Positions 17,439 to 27,264 of a DNA stretch of 64,000 bases are shown here, piece by piece. Positions within the stretch are counted from its first letter, which is position 1, and every line of letters starts with the position of its first letter. Made by a program: the position numbers and the translations under genes. Origin of the DNA: an uncultured Tateyamaria sp. (lineage in GTDB: Bacteria; Pseudomonadota; Alphaproteobacteria; Rhodobacterales; Rhodobacteraceae); the NCBI RefSeq assembly GCF_947488715.1, contig NZ_CANLAG010000007.1, forward strand, positions 166,384 to 230,383, written 5' to 3'. The notes under the pieces were generated by a model. It was not told the DNA's origin. It searched no databases and saw nothing but the letters and a program-made list of their open reading frames with translations.

Positions 17439-17849
17439 TTAGTGATTGGACGCGCCACGCAGCCGCGACTGATAGTCATGGGCCTGCCAGTCTGCGCGGA
17501 AAACCCACTGGTCCTCGGGTTGACGTGCCGCGAGGGCCTGGCTGATCTCGACCTCGTCGAAACCGGCGCGGCGGGCCATGGCATATTGATCAGAGATCAC
17601 GTGGCCCCTTGCGCGCAAACGCCCCTGATAGCCGCGCAGGCGCAACATCCGGGCGATGGTAAACCCGCGCCCGTCGGCAAAGCTGGGAAAATCCACGCGA
17701 ATGATGTCCGCGTTCAGCGGGATCTGATCCGGGTCCGCATCACTGGGCACATCCAGGGCCGCAGCATCATTGGCCGCCTCGCCCAGAGGGGCATAGCCGC
17801 CGTCCCAAGTGTCCGGGCCAAAGCCCTGATCTGTCACAACAATTGTCAT
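17439..17849 (-). CDS. DUF934 family protein of the sulfur assimilation operon
   Basis: 136-residue DUF934 protein. The family is nearly always encoded beside cysI/cysH in alpha- and betaproteobacteria and is regarded as an oxidoreductase-associated accessory of sulfite/nitrite reduction; its biochemistry is not established. The block DFPSFADGRGFTIARMLR (about residues 67-84), followed by LRARGHVISDQYAMARRAGFDEVE, is diagnostic. Start chosen at ATG 17849, which overlaps the cysH stop by four bases (ATGA); upstream in-frame codons lie inside cysH. Confidence 0.88.
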   Translation of the reverse strand: MTIVVTDQGFGPDTWDGGYAPLGEAANDAAALDVPSDADPDQIPLNADIIRVDFPSFADGRGFTIARMLRLRGYQGRLRARGHVISDQYAMARRAGFDEVEISQALAARQPEDQWVFRADWQAHDYQSRLRGASNH

Positions 17850-18598
17850 TTGCTTTCTCCTACGCGCACCATTTTGCCGTTCACAAAATGGATGCCACAT
17901 TCGTCCTTGTTCGTATCGCGCCAGCGTCCGGCGCGGGGGTCTTCGCCTTCAGCCACCGGTGAGGTGCAGGGCGCGCAGCCGATGCTGGGATAGCCCTGCG
18001 CCACCAGCGGATGCCGGGGCAGGCGGTTCTCGTCCATGTAATCGCGCACATCCTGCGGCGCCCAGCGGGCCAGCGGGTTGACCTTGATCCGGCCCGTGTC
18101 GTCTTCAACCTCAAAGAACTCGAGGCGCGCGCGTGTGCCGGATTGGTAGCGTTTGCGCCCCGTCATCCAGCCGCCGTAAGGCGCAAGTGCGCGTTGCAGC
18201 GGTACGGTCTTGCGCAGCGCACAGCACGCATCGGTATCCCGTTGGTGTAATGTGCCGTCCGGGTCATGCGCTGCAATGTCATCCGCACGGATCACGGTCA
18301 CGTTTTCCAGCCGCAGCCGTTCAGCCACGTCCTGCTGGTACACCAGCGTCTCGGCAAAGAGCATTTCGGTGTCGATAAAGATCACCGGCACGTCCCGCTT
18401 TACCATCGCCGCCAGATGCAGCAGCACCACCGATTCCGCCCCAAAGCTGGACACCAATGCGATGTCCGGCACGGCCTCAAAGGCCGCGCGCAGCACATCC
18501 GTGGCGCCGTGATGGGTCAGTTTCGCGTTCAGCGCGCTGACCATCACCTGCGCCTCGGGCTGTGTTGGGCCGTGCATATTTGGGGAACAATGAAGCAT
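17846..18598 (-). CDS. cysH: Adenylyl-/phosphoadenylyl-sulfate reductase, Fe-S type
   Basis: 250-residue assimilatory reductase that converts APS (or PAPS) to sulfite with thioredoxin or glutaredoxin. It has the SFGAES nucleotide loop, the CCALRK motif (double cysteine) and GCAPC: the pair of CC and CxxC motifs ligates a [4Fe-4S] cluster and marks the APS-reducing plant/bacterial group rather than the enterobacterial PAPS type. The redox-active cysteine is in the C-terminal DECGIHF. The gene sits between cysI (6-base gap) and the DUF934 gene (4-base overlap). Confidence 0.93.
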   Translation of the reverse strand: MLHCSPNMHGPTQPEAQVMVSALNAKLTHHGATDVLRAAFEAVPDIALVSSFGAESVVLLHLAAMVKRDVPVIFIDTEMLFAETLVYQQDVAERLRLENVTVIRADDIAAHDPDGTLHQRDTDACCALRKTVPLQRALAPYGGWMTGRKRYQSGTRARLEFFEVEDDTGRIKVNPLARWAPQDVRDYMDENRLPRHPLVAQGYPSIGCAPCTSPVAEGEDPRAGRWRDTNKDECGIHFVNGKMVRVGESK

Positions 18599-18604
18599 CA
18601 GAGC

Positions 18605-20268
<1,664 letters not shown>

Positions 20269-20269
<1 letters not shown>

Positions 20270-20592
20270 CAGGAAGCTTCCTCATATGCGCCCGTCGCAA
20301 AGTCCACTTGTTTGCCATGGGCATAGTTGCTGGGGCCTGTGGCCCGGAATGTTTCGCGGAAATGGGTGGGGGCGGGCACGCCGTCTGTCACGGCCACATC
20401 GGCCAGATAGGCGCCCACAACCACATCAACCTGCTGCGAGGCCTCGATCAGACGCAGATCGGCATCGGCCTCATCGGTCAACACCTCTGCGTCGGACAAC
20501 TGGCGTGTCCAGCCATCCGTGGTTTGATAAATCACGTCGCCGGCCAACAGGTGATTGGCGGTGACCACTTTGGGGGTGAATGCCTTGGGCAT
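20269..20592 (-). CDS. DUF2849 protein, sulfite reductase accessory
   Basis: 107-residue protein of the DUF2849 family, almost always located between cysG and cysI in alphaproteobacteria; molecular function unknown. The N-terminal AFTPKVVTANHLLAGDVIY and the PAPTHFRETFRATGPSNY C-terminal segment are characteristic. It is translationally coupled on both sides: one-base overlap with cysI and one-base overlap with cysG. A small structural or substrate-channelling role with sulfite reductase is an inference from gene order only. Confidence 0.88.
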
Positions 20593-22007
20593 CAGTGCGC
20601 CTCCTGAATCTGTTCGGGCATTTGGGGCATGGGGATCTCGGGAATGGCGGCAAGCGCCGCGCGCGGGGCCAGACCAATGAATGTCAGGGCAGGGCCGCCC
20701 AGACCGGCTTGGGTCAGTGTCGGCTCCATCTCAGCCACGGTGGTCGACAGGACCTGCTGATCCGCACGGCTGGCATTCTCCACAAAAGTCACCGGCGTGG
20801 CCGGATCGATCCCGTGCATCAGCAACCGTCCTTGAATAAAGCGGGCGGATTTCTTGCCCATATAGATCGCGGCAACCTCGCCAGGCTGTGCCAGTGCGCG
20901 CCAATCGTGATCGGCAAAGCCGCGTGTGTCGTGACCGGTCAGGAACCGCACCGAAGAGTTGCGGCCCCGACGCGTCAACGACTGACCAATAGAGGCAACG
21001 GCAGCAGAGGCCGCCGTAATACCCGGCACAATGTGATAATCAACACCCGCCTCGGTCACGGCCTCAATCTCCTCGTCCAGACGGCCAAACACAGTGGCGT
21101 CACCGGACTTCAGACGGACAACCTGGGCACCTTTGAGGCCATGCTCCACAATCAGATCGTTGATGACCTCCTGCGGGGTCGAGGGGCCAAAGGCCTCTTT
21201 GCCCACGTCCAGCATGGTCGCCTCGCGGCGGGCCAGTTCGAGGATTTCCTTGGAAATCAAGCGGTCGTAAATCACCACATCGGCCTCATCCAGCGCCTTG
21301 CGCGCCTTGAGGGTCAACAGTTCGGGATCACCGGGGCCCGCACCGACAAAGGCAACGTGACCCTTGCGCGTCTCGCGCAGCAGGTGATCGGCCAGCAGGT
21401 TGTCCAGCGCGGGCTGCACAGCCTCGACACTGTCCGCGACAGCCTTGGGGCCGGCATTGAAATAGTAGTCACGCCAGAAGTCCCGGCGCGCACGGCCAAA
21501 GGGCAGGGCGTCAGCCGCCTTGCGGAACGCTTTGCCAATCCGTGCCAGCGTGCCAAGCGACGTGGGCAGGCGTTCCTCGAGGTCGGCCTTGATGGCGCGG
21601 GCCAGCACGGGGGCGGCCCCTTCGGTGCCGATGGCGACGGTGACAGGGTCACGGTCCACAATGGCGGGGGTGATGAACTGGCTGTCGGCCAGATTGTCCA
21701 CGATGTTGACCAGCGCGCCGTCCGCATGGGCGATGGCGGCGGTGCGCTTGTCCTCGGCGGCGTCCTCGTCTGCGGCATAGAACAGGGCCGCGCACATCGC
21801 ATCGCCCGGCTCCATCGCGCGGTCGATCAGGCGCAGTTTGCCCTCGGCGGCCCAGATCTTGATCTGATCGTCCGCGTCAGGCGCAAAGACCGAGATATGC
21901 GCCGTGGTTTTCATCAGCAGGCGCAGTTTCGCCAGAGCGGCATCGCCGCCACCCGACAGAACAATCCGCCGTCCGGCAGTGTTCAGGAAGATGGGAAAAT
22001 GGTTCAT
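20592..22007 (-). CDS. cysG: Siroheme synthase (multifunctional CysG)
   Basis: 471-residue enzyme converting uroporphyrinogen III to siroheme, the cofactor of CysI. Residues about 1-200 are the dehydrogenase/ferrochelatase part (AGRRIVLSGGGDAALAKLRLL Rossmann start in two segments, then the dimerisation helix region). About 215-460 are the SAM-dependent uroporphyrinogen methyltransferase (VGAGPGDPELLTLKA, VRLKSGDATVFGR, GITAASAA). It is the first gene of the operon and divergent from an Lrp/AsnC regulator with a 140-base shared promoter region. Confidence 0.94.
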   Translation of the reverse strand: MNHFPIFLNTAGRRIVLSGGGDAALAKLRLLMKTTAHISVFAPDADDQIKIWAAEGKLRLIDRAMEPGDAMCAALFYAADEDAAEDKRTAAIAHADGALVNIVDNLADSQFITPAIVDRDPVTVAIGTEGAAPVLARAIKADLEERLPTSLGTLARIGKAFRKAADALPFGRARRDFWRDYYFNAGPKAVADSVEAVQPALDNLLADHLLRETRKGHVAFVGAGPGDPELLTLKARKALDEADVVIYDRLISKEILELARREATMLDVGKEAFGPSTPQEVINDLIVEHGLKGAQVVRLKSGDATVFGRLDEEIEAVTEAGVDYHIVPGITAASAAVASIGQSLTRRGRNSSVRFLTGHDTRGFADHDWRALAQPGEVAAIYMGKKSARFIQGRLLMHGIDPATPVTFVENASRADQQVLSTTVAEMEPTLTQAGLGGPALTFIGLAPRAALAAIPEIPMPQMPEQIQEAH

Positions 22008-22043
22008 CTGTGCCTCGTTTCGTAAATTCTGACCCCCAATATA

Positions 22044-22054
22044 GGAAATTATCC
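22044..22054. promoter_or_regulatory. Possible regulator site between cysG and the Lrp/AsnC gene
   Basis: An A/T-rich near-palindrome GGAAATTATCC lies in the divergent promoter region. Lrp/AsnC proteins bind such degenerate A/T-centred sites and often regulate the neighbouring operon. Only one copy is clear, so this is tentative. Confidence 0.3.
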
Positions 22055-22147
22055 CACTTTGACGCTAGACAGTGGCGCAGATAAGGATGATTGTTCCATC
22101 TCTTTGCAGGCGCAGAACGCCTGTTTCCCGAATTGGAGCGCTTTGGA

Positions 22148-22615
22148 ATGTCTGTTCGCATTGATGACGTGGATCGCAAAATTCTGGCCGAGTTGCAGCG
22201 CGATGCCAGTCAGTCGCTGGACGATATTGCGCGTGCGGTGGGGTCCTCAAAGACGCCAGTGTGGAACCGGATTCGCAAGCTGCGCGAGGCGGGGGTGGTC
22301 GGTCAGCAGACCGTCGTGTTGGATGCCGAGGCGCTGGGGTTCGAGGCGTGCTTCTTTGTCCTCATCCGCACCTCCGAGCACGAGGCCGACTGGCAGGCGA
22401 AATTCCTGCAGGCCCTGCGCGACCGGGCCGAAGTGCAAGAGGCGCACCGTCTGGCGGGTGACATCGACTATATCCTCAAGGTGCGGGTGAAGAATGCCCG
22501 CGCCTATGACGCGTTCTACCAGGCGCTGATCTCGGAGGTGCGGGTGCACAACGTGACGGCGCTGCTGTCGATGGAAGAGATCAAGTCCACCACGATGCTC
22601 CCGCTGGAGACGTGA
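22148..22615 (+). CDS. Lrp/AsnC-family transcriptional regulator
   Basis: 155-residue regulator with an N-terminal winged HTH (DDVDRKILAELQRDASQS, then SSKTPVWNRIRKLREAGV) and a C-terminal RAM/AsnC ligand domain (residues about 65-145). GGAG lies about 12 bases before ATG 22148; the longer in-frame reading from a TTG at 22091 is less likely. It is divergent from cysG, so control of the sulfate/siroheme operon, perhaps in response to a sulfur amino acid, is a reasonable inference. An intrinsic terminator follows its stop. Confidence 0.9.
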   Translation: MSVRIDDVDRKILAELQRDASQSLDDIARAVGSSKTPVWNRIRKLREAGVVGQQTVVLDAEALGFEACFFVLIRTSEHEADWQAKFLQALRDRAEVQEAHRLAGDIDYILKVRVKNARAYDAFYQALISEVRVHNVTALLSMEEIKSTTMLPLET

Positions 22616-22621
22616 TCCAAT

Positions 22622-22642
22622 TGCGCGCTACCGCGCATTTTT
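22622..22642 (+). terminator. Terminator of the Lrp/AsnC gene
   Basis: Hairpin TGCGCG-CTAC-CGCGCA followed by TTTTT, six bases after the stop codon. Confidence 0.75.
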
Positions 22643-22764
22643 CATTCAGCCAGTGGTGAGGCGACGCTCTGCTTCTGACGCTGCGCGGGTTGGATTGTTT
22701 GGATATTCTGCTGAGAGGTCGTTTAAGGCGCGGTGCGTCTTAAACAGACTTTTTCGAAGGTGTT

Positions 22765-22840
22765 GTGAGTCGCGCCCGCGTCAAGGACACGCCGCCTTTG
22801 GCGGTGGCCTTTGGCCATCCTTGACCCAGTCCCGACTCAC
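22765..22840. repeat. Nested inverted-repeat structure at the 3' end of the P450 gene
   Basis: Outer arms GTGAGTCG (22765-22772) and CGACTCAC (22833-22840), inner arms GTCAAGGA (22780-22787) and TCCTTGAC (22818-22825), and two small inner hairpins CCGCC-TTT-GGCGG and GGCC-TTT-GGCC. The right outer arm overlaps the last codons and stop of the P450 gene. It could act as a transcript 3' structure or be a dispersed palindromic element. Confidence 0.6.
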
Positions 22841-23997
22841 GAGGTGACGATCAGGCGGTCGAGTTTGTGAAAGTGGTAGCTATCGGCATACATGGGCGTC
22901 TCGGTGATGCGCAGATCGGCCATCGCGTCAAAGAGCATCGGTAGGGCGATCTGCATTTCCAGCCGGGCCAGCGGTGCGCCGACGCAAAAGTGCAGGCCGC
23001 CGCCAAAGGCGACATGCGGGTTCTTTGCGCGGGTCGGATCGAACCGGTGCGGTGCATCGAACACCGCCGGATCGCGGCCCGCAGCCCCCAGCATCAGCGC
23101 GATCTCGTCACCAGGGGTGAGCTTGTGACCACCGACCTCAATCGGTTCGTAGACGTGGCGCGTGAACATGTGCAGCGGCGGGTCATAGCGCATGACCTCT
23201 TCAACACAGCGTTCGGGATGGGCGAGGGCGTCTGTGGCGCCGCGGTCCACCAGGGCTTTGACCGCGTTGCCAAGGCTGTGCACCGTCGCCTCGTGTCCGG
23301 CGTTCAACAGCAGAATGCAGGTGCCGATCATCTCGTCCATGCTCAGGGTCTGGCCGCCGTCTTCGGCGGCAATCAGCTCGGTGATCAGGTCGTCGCGCGG
23401 GTCATTGCGCCGCTCTTCAATATATCCGCGCAGGAAGGCTGTGAACTCGGCGGCGGCGGTGTTGGCGGCGTCCTCGATCGTACGGCTGCGCCCCGCCTGA
23501 TACATCGCCACCATCGCCGCCGACCAGCGCAGCAGGTCCGGCCCCATCTCCTCTGGCACACCCAAGAGGCGAGCGATCACGCGTACCGGCACCAGCTGGC
23601 AATAGGTCGGGATCAGGTCGAAGGGCCCCGCGGGCAACCCCGCCAGCAGGTCGGCGCAGATGGCGCTGATGTCCCCCTCCAGCGCCGCAATCCGCCGCGA
23701 GGTGAACGCATGCAGCACCAACCGCCGCAACCGCGTGTGCTCGGGCGGCTCCAGCTCCAGCAGGGAATACCGCTCCACTGCGTCGAAATCCGTCAAATGC
23801 GCCGCCGCGGCCCCGCGCCCCGGCACTGCACGCCCCAACCGCCGGTCGCGCAAAAGCGCGTGCACCGTGGCGTGGTCAAAGGTCGCAAACATCCCGTAAT
23901 CCTGCCAGAACTGCACCGGGCCATCCGCCCGCGCCGCATCGTAAAACGCATAGGGGTCCTGCACGAAATCGGGGTCATGGGGGGATTGGATCAACAT
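22837..23997 (-). CDS. Cytochrome P450
   Basis: 386-residue soluble bacterial P450 monooxygenase. It has the I-helix oxygen-activation motif (LNAGHEATVHSLGN; the usual acid-Thr pair as E-A-T), the heme-ligand loop FGGGLHFCVGAPLARLE with the axial cysteine, and an ExxR-type segment. The substrate cannot be read. No ferredoxin or ferredoxin reductase gene is adjacent, so it would use partners encoded elsewhere (fpr is about 6 kb away). It is divergent from dctB with only 64 bases between starts. A nested inverted repeat overlaps its 3' end. Confidence 0.92.
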   Translation of the reverse strand: MLIQSPHDPDFVQDPYAFYDAARADGPVQFWQDYGMFATFDHATVHALLRDRRLGRAVPGRGAAAAHLTDFDAVERYSLLELEPPEHTRLRRLVLHAFTSRRIAALEGDISAICADLLAGLPAGPFDLIPTYCQLVPVRVIARLLGVPEEMGPDLLRWSAAMVAMYQAGRSRTIEDAANTAAAEFTAFLRGYIEERRNDPRDDLITELIAAEDGGQTLSMDEMIGTCILLLNAGHEATVHSLGNAVKALVDRGATDALAHPERCVEEVMRYDPPLHMFTRHVYEPIEVGGHKLTPGDEIALMLGAAGRDPAVFDAPHRFDPTRAKNPHVAFGGGLHFCVGAPLARLEMQIALPMLFDAMADLRITETPMYADSYHFHKLDRLIVTS

Positions 23998-24061
23998 GGC
24001 CCAGATGTCTCAGCCCCGCGCGCGCTTGGCAAGCCCCGATGCCCGCGGCTAGGGTGCGCCC

Positions 24062-25795
24062 ATGACATCGGGTCTCCTCAGACGGGTCAGCGTTGTGCTG
24101 GCCTTTGTGGCCGTCGTCGCCGCGGCGGCGGCGGGTGTGTGGCGCTATGGCTACTTCCAGGCGCTGGACCAATTGTCGCGCCAGGGCGCATCGGACCTCG
24201 CCCTCGCCTCGGACCGGCTGACGGGGCAGCTGCAACGCTACCGCGAACTGGCTGTGCTTGTGGCCGACCACCCGCAAGTGGGCGCGGTGCTCGCAGGCGA
24301 GGATGTCGCCGCCGCCGAGGCGCTGCTGCTCGAGATTGCCGACAAGACCGCTGCCGAGGACATCCGCCTGACCGACGCCACAGGGCACGTCATGGCCTCG
24401 GCCCGGCCCACACCCACCGGCGTCGACATCGCCCCGCTGGTCCAGCGCGCAACCCAAGGGGCGCTCGGTTGGGGCAACGGCAAAACGCCCGCAGGTGCCC
24501 GCGTGTTCGCCTATGCCGCCCCGGTGTTCAACGCCCAGTCCAAGGTACAGGGGGCCGTGGTCGTCACCGCCAACCTCGCAGGCATCGAATGGGACTGGGT
24601 CGGATCGAACCCGGCGGTGTTCTTCACCGACGCGCAAGACCGCGTGTTCATCACCAACCGCTCCGAAATCGTGTTCTGGGAACGGCCCGAAAATGCGCCC
24701 GGCCTCGTGCCCGACCTCGGCCCGCCACTGCCCTTCGACAGCTACCACCTGGGCCGCCACGAGGTCTGGCAAATGGGGTGGGGGCCGTACCTGCCGCAAA
24801 ACGCGCTGCACCTTGTGCGCGCGCTGCCGGTGATCGGTATGACGGGCGAGGCGCTGGTGGATGTGGCCCCGGCCCGCCGCCTTGCCACGCTGCAAGCCGC
24901 CGCCGTGGCGGGGCTCTGCCTTGCTTTCGGTGCGCTGCTCTTTCTGGCCACCGAACGCCGCCGCACACTGGCCGATGCCAACGCACTGCTGGAACAGCGC
25001 GTGGCCGAACGCACCGCCGCCCTGTCCGATACCAATGCCCAACTGCGCCGCGAGGCCGAGGAACGCGAAGAGGCACAAACGGCCCTTGCCCGCGCGCAGG
25101 CCGACCTCGTACAGGCGGGCAAACTGTCGGCGCTGGGGCAGATGAGCGCGGGCCTCAGCCACGAGCTGAACCAACCGCTCATGGCGATCCAGACCTATGC
25201 CGAGAACGGCAAACAGTTCCTCGCCAAATCGAAACCCGACCGGGCGGATGAAAACCTGGGCCGCATCGCCGACATGGCCCACCGCATGGGCCGCATCATC
25301 AAGAACCTGCGCGCCTTTGCCCGGCAGGAAAGCGAACCGGCTGTGCGCGTCGATCTGGTTGCCGTGGTACAAAGTGCCGTGGAACTGACCATGCCCCGTA
25401 TCCGGCGCGAGGATGTCACCCTCGACCTCGATCTGCCCGACACGCCCGTCTGGGTCTCGGGGGGCGAGGTGCGGCTGGGGCAGGTCTTTGTCAACCTGAT
25501 CTCCAACGCGGTGGACGCCATGGCGGGCACCGAAACGCGCCGCCTGACCCTGTCGATCGCGGGGGCCTCGGTCACCATCCGCGACACCGGGCCGGGCATC
25601 GCCGTGCCGGACCGCGTGTTTGACCCGTTCTATTCCACCAAAGAGGTCGGCGCCTCCGAAGGCATGGGGCTGGGCCTGTCGATCTCCTACGGCATCGTCC
25701 AGAGCTTTGGTGGCGAGATCCGTGGCGGCAACAGCGATCAGGGGGCGGAATTCACCGTCGAACTCCTGCCATGGACAGAAAGGGACGCGGCATGA
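24062..25795 (+). CDS. dctB: C4-dicarboxylate sensor histidine kinase DctB
   Basis: 577-residue membrane sensor kinase. A transmembrane helix at about residues 8-28 and another at about 278-298 flank a periplasmic double-PAS-type sensor region; a coiled coil with RRTLADANALLEQRVAERTAALS follows. The kinase core has the H-box GLSHELNQPLMAIQTYAENG, N-box VNLISNAVDAM, and GMGLGLSISYGIV G2-box. These are hallmarks of DctB, which senses succinate, fumarate or malate and phosphorylates DctD. It overlaps dctD by four bases. The dctPQM transporter lies immediately downstream, so it is the expected target. Confidence 0.9.
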   Translation: MTSGLLRRVSVVLAFVAVVAAAAAGVWRYGYFQALDQLSRQGASDLALASDRLTGQLQRYRELAVLVADHPQVGAVLAGEDVAAAEALLLEIADKTAAEDIRLTDATGHVMASARPTPTGVDIAPLVQRATQGALGWGNGKTPAGARVFAYAAPVFNAQSKVQGAVVVTANLAGIEWDWVGSNPAVFFTDAQDRVFITNRSEIVFWERPENAPGLVPDLGPPLPFDSYHLGRHEVWQMGWGPYLPQNALHLVRALPVIGMTGEALVDVAPARRLATLQAAAVAGLCLAFGALLFLATERRRTLADANALLEQRVAERTAALSDTNAQLRREAEEREEAQTALARAQADLVQAGKLSALGQMSAGLSHELNQPLMAIQTYAENGKQFLAKSKPDRADENLGRIADMAHRMGRIIKNLRAFARQESEPAVRVDLVAVVQSAVELTMPRIRREDVTLDLDLPDTPVWVSGGEVRLGQVFVNLISNAVDAMAGTETRRLTLSIAGASVTIRDTGPGIAVPDRVFDPFYSTKEVGASEGMGLGLSISYGIVQSFGGEIRGGNSDQGAEFTVELLPWTERDAA

Positions 25796-27021
25796 CCGTT
25801 CAGGTGCTGGTGGTCGATGACGACGCCGCCGTGCGCGACGCGCTGGCGCAAACGCTGGAATTGGCGGATTACGCGCCCATCACGGCGGCCTCTTTCGTGG
25901 TGGCCAAGGATCATATCACCCGCGACTTTGACGGCGTGATCCTGTCGGATATTCGCATGCCGGGCCGCGACGGGTTCTACCTGCTGGCCCACACGCGCAA
26001 AGTGGATGCGGACCTGCCCGTGATCCTGCTCACCGGCGAAGGCGACATTCCCATGGCCGTGCAAGCCATGCGCGAGGGCGCCTTTGGCTTCCTCGAAAAA
26101 CCCTGTGCGCCCAGTGACTTGCTGTCCGTTCTTGAACGCGCGCTCAAATCCCGCGCGCTGGTGCTGGAAAACCGCCGCCTGCGCAAACTGGTAGAAAGCG
26201 GCGATCCCGCCTCGCGCATGCTCTTTGGCACCTCCGATCTGGCTGACGGGTTGCGCGCCCGCGTTCGTCTGGTCGCCCCGCTGGAAACCGAGGTGCTGGT
26301 GACCGGCGCGCCCGGCACTGGTATCTCCAAGGTGGCCGAGGTCATCCACCTGTCCTCGCTCCGGTCCAAGGCCGCCTTTGTCAAACGCGCCGCCAGCGAC
26401 TTGCGCCCCAAGGCGCTGGCCGAGGCGATCAAGGAGGCCGAGGGCGGCAGCCTCTTTCTTGACGAGATCACCCATCTGCCCGCCGCCAGCCAATTGGCCC
26501 TGCTCGAAGCGCTGGAGGCCGGCAGCGCCGCACGTCTGATCGCAGGCAGCAACCGCGACCTTGCCGCTGCGGTCGAGGCGGGCGCGCTCAACGCCGATCT
26601 CTACTACCGGATCGAGGTCATGCCCGTCCGCATCCCCTCTGTGGGCGAACGCCCCGAGGATATTCCCGTGCTCTTTCGTCACTACGTCGCACAAGCCGCC
26701 GAACAGGCGGGTCTGACCCCGCCCGAGGTGGGTCCCGACCACATGGCGGCACTCATGGCGCAGGACTGGCCCGGCAATGCGCGGTCACTGATGAGTGCGG
26801 CGATGCGCTTTGTGCTGGGCATGCCCGAAGACGCCGCCGAAGTCGCCGATCAAGGTCTCGCCGAACAGATGGCGCGGGTCGAGCGGTCCTTGCTCATTGC
26901 CGCATTGGGGCGCCAGAACGGTCATGCCAGCGCCGCCGCACAGGCGCTGCAACTGCCGCGCAAGACGTTTTACGACAAGCTCAAGCGCTACGGGATTCGC
27001 GCCGAGGACTACCGGCGCTAA
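25792..27021 (+). CDS. dctD: DctD-like response regulator with degenerate AAA+ domain
   Basis: 409-residue NtrC-family response regulator: receiver domain (phospho-Asp about D53 in LSDIRMPG), central AAA+ domain, C-terminal Fis-type HTH (HASAAAQALQLPRKTFYDKL). Start at ATG 25792, coupled to dctB, with AGGGA upstream. Two key elements of a sigma-54 activator are missing: the Walker A lysine is isoleucine (GAPGTGIS, about residues 172-179) and the GAFTGA loop with its flanking ELFGH segment is deleted, shortening the protein. Walker B GGSLFLDEI remains. It probably still binds DNA under DctB control but is unlikely to open a sigma-54 promoter. Paired palindromes lie directly downstream, before dctP. 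Confidence 0.88.
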   Translation: MTVQVLVVDDDAAVRDALAQTLELADYAPITAASFVVAKDHITRDFDGVILSDIRMPGRDGFYLLAHTRKVDADLPVILLTGEGDIPMAVQAMREGAFGFLEKPCAPSDLLSVLERALKSRALVLENRRLRKLVESGDPASRMLFGTSDLADGLRARVRLVAPLETEVLVTGAPGTGISKVAEVIHLSSLRSKAAFVKRAASDLRPKALAEAIKEAEGGSLFLDEITHLPAASQLALLEALEAGSAARLIAGSNRDLAAAVEAGALNADLYYRIEVMPVRIPSVGERPEDIPVLFRHYVAQAAEQAGLTPPEVGPDHMAALMAQDWPGNARSLMSAAMRFVLGMPEDAAEVADQGLAEQMARVERSLLIAALGRQNGHASAAAQALQLPRKTFYDKLKRYGIRAEDYRR

Positions 27022-27073
27022 CACTGTGCGGAAATCCGCACAGTGTTGCGTGGGGCCGTGCGGGAAACCGCAC
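27022..27073. promoter_or_regulatory. Two phased palindromes upstream of dctP, probable DctD sites
   Basis: A perfect 11-base-arm palindrome (arm CACTGTGCGGA, 27022-27032; complement 27035-27045) and a second, GTGCGG-GAAA-CCGCAC (27058-27073), share the GTGCGG half-site. Their centres are 32 bases apart, three helical turns. They lie about 200 bases upstream of dctP, where an enhancer-type regulator would bind. The first could also serve as a hairpin after dctD. No sigma-54 (-24/-12) promoter is visible nearby. Confidence 0.6.
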
Positions 27074-27264
27074 ATAGCCGCGTGTAGTATCGGTTTTGTG
27101 AGATGAAGGTATACGCGTAAGGCATTGTTATTATGTCGTTGGTGTCGTTTCTCCAGATATTTCCAAGAACTTTATGCTGCACGCACCGCGCGGTCTGCTT
27201 TTATGTGGCGGCCTGTCCCCGCGGGGACAAACGGTTTCACAACATTTCTCTGGGAGGAGACATT

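Noticed and set aside
27074..27264. Sigma-54 promoter for dctP
   Set aside because: No GG-N10-GC pair with TTGCA-like -12 element was found, despite the DctD-type regulator next door.
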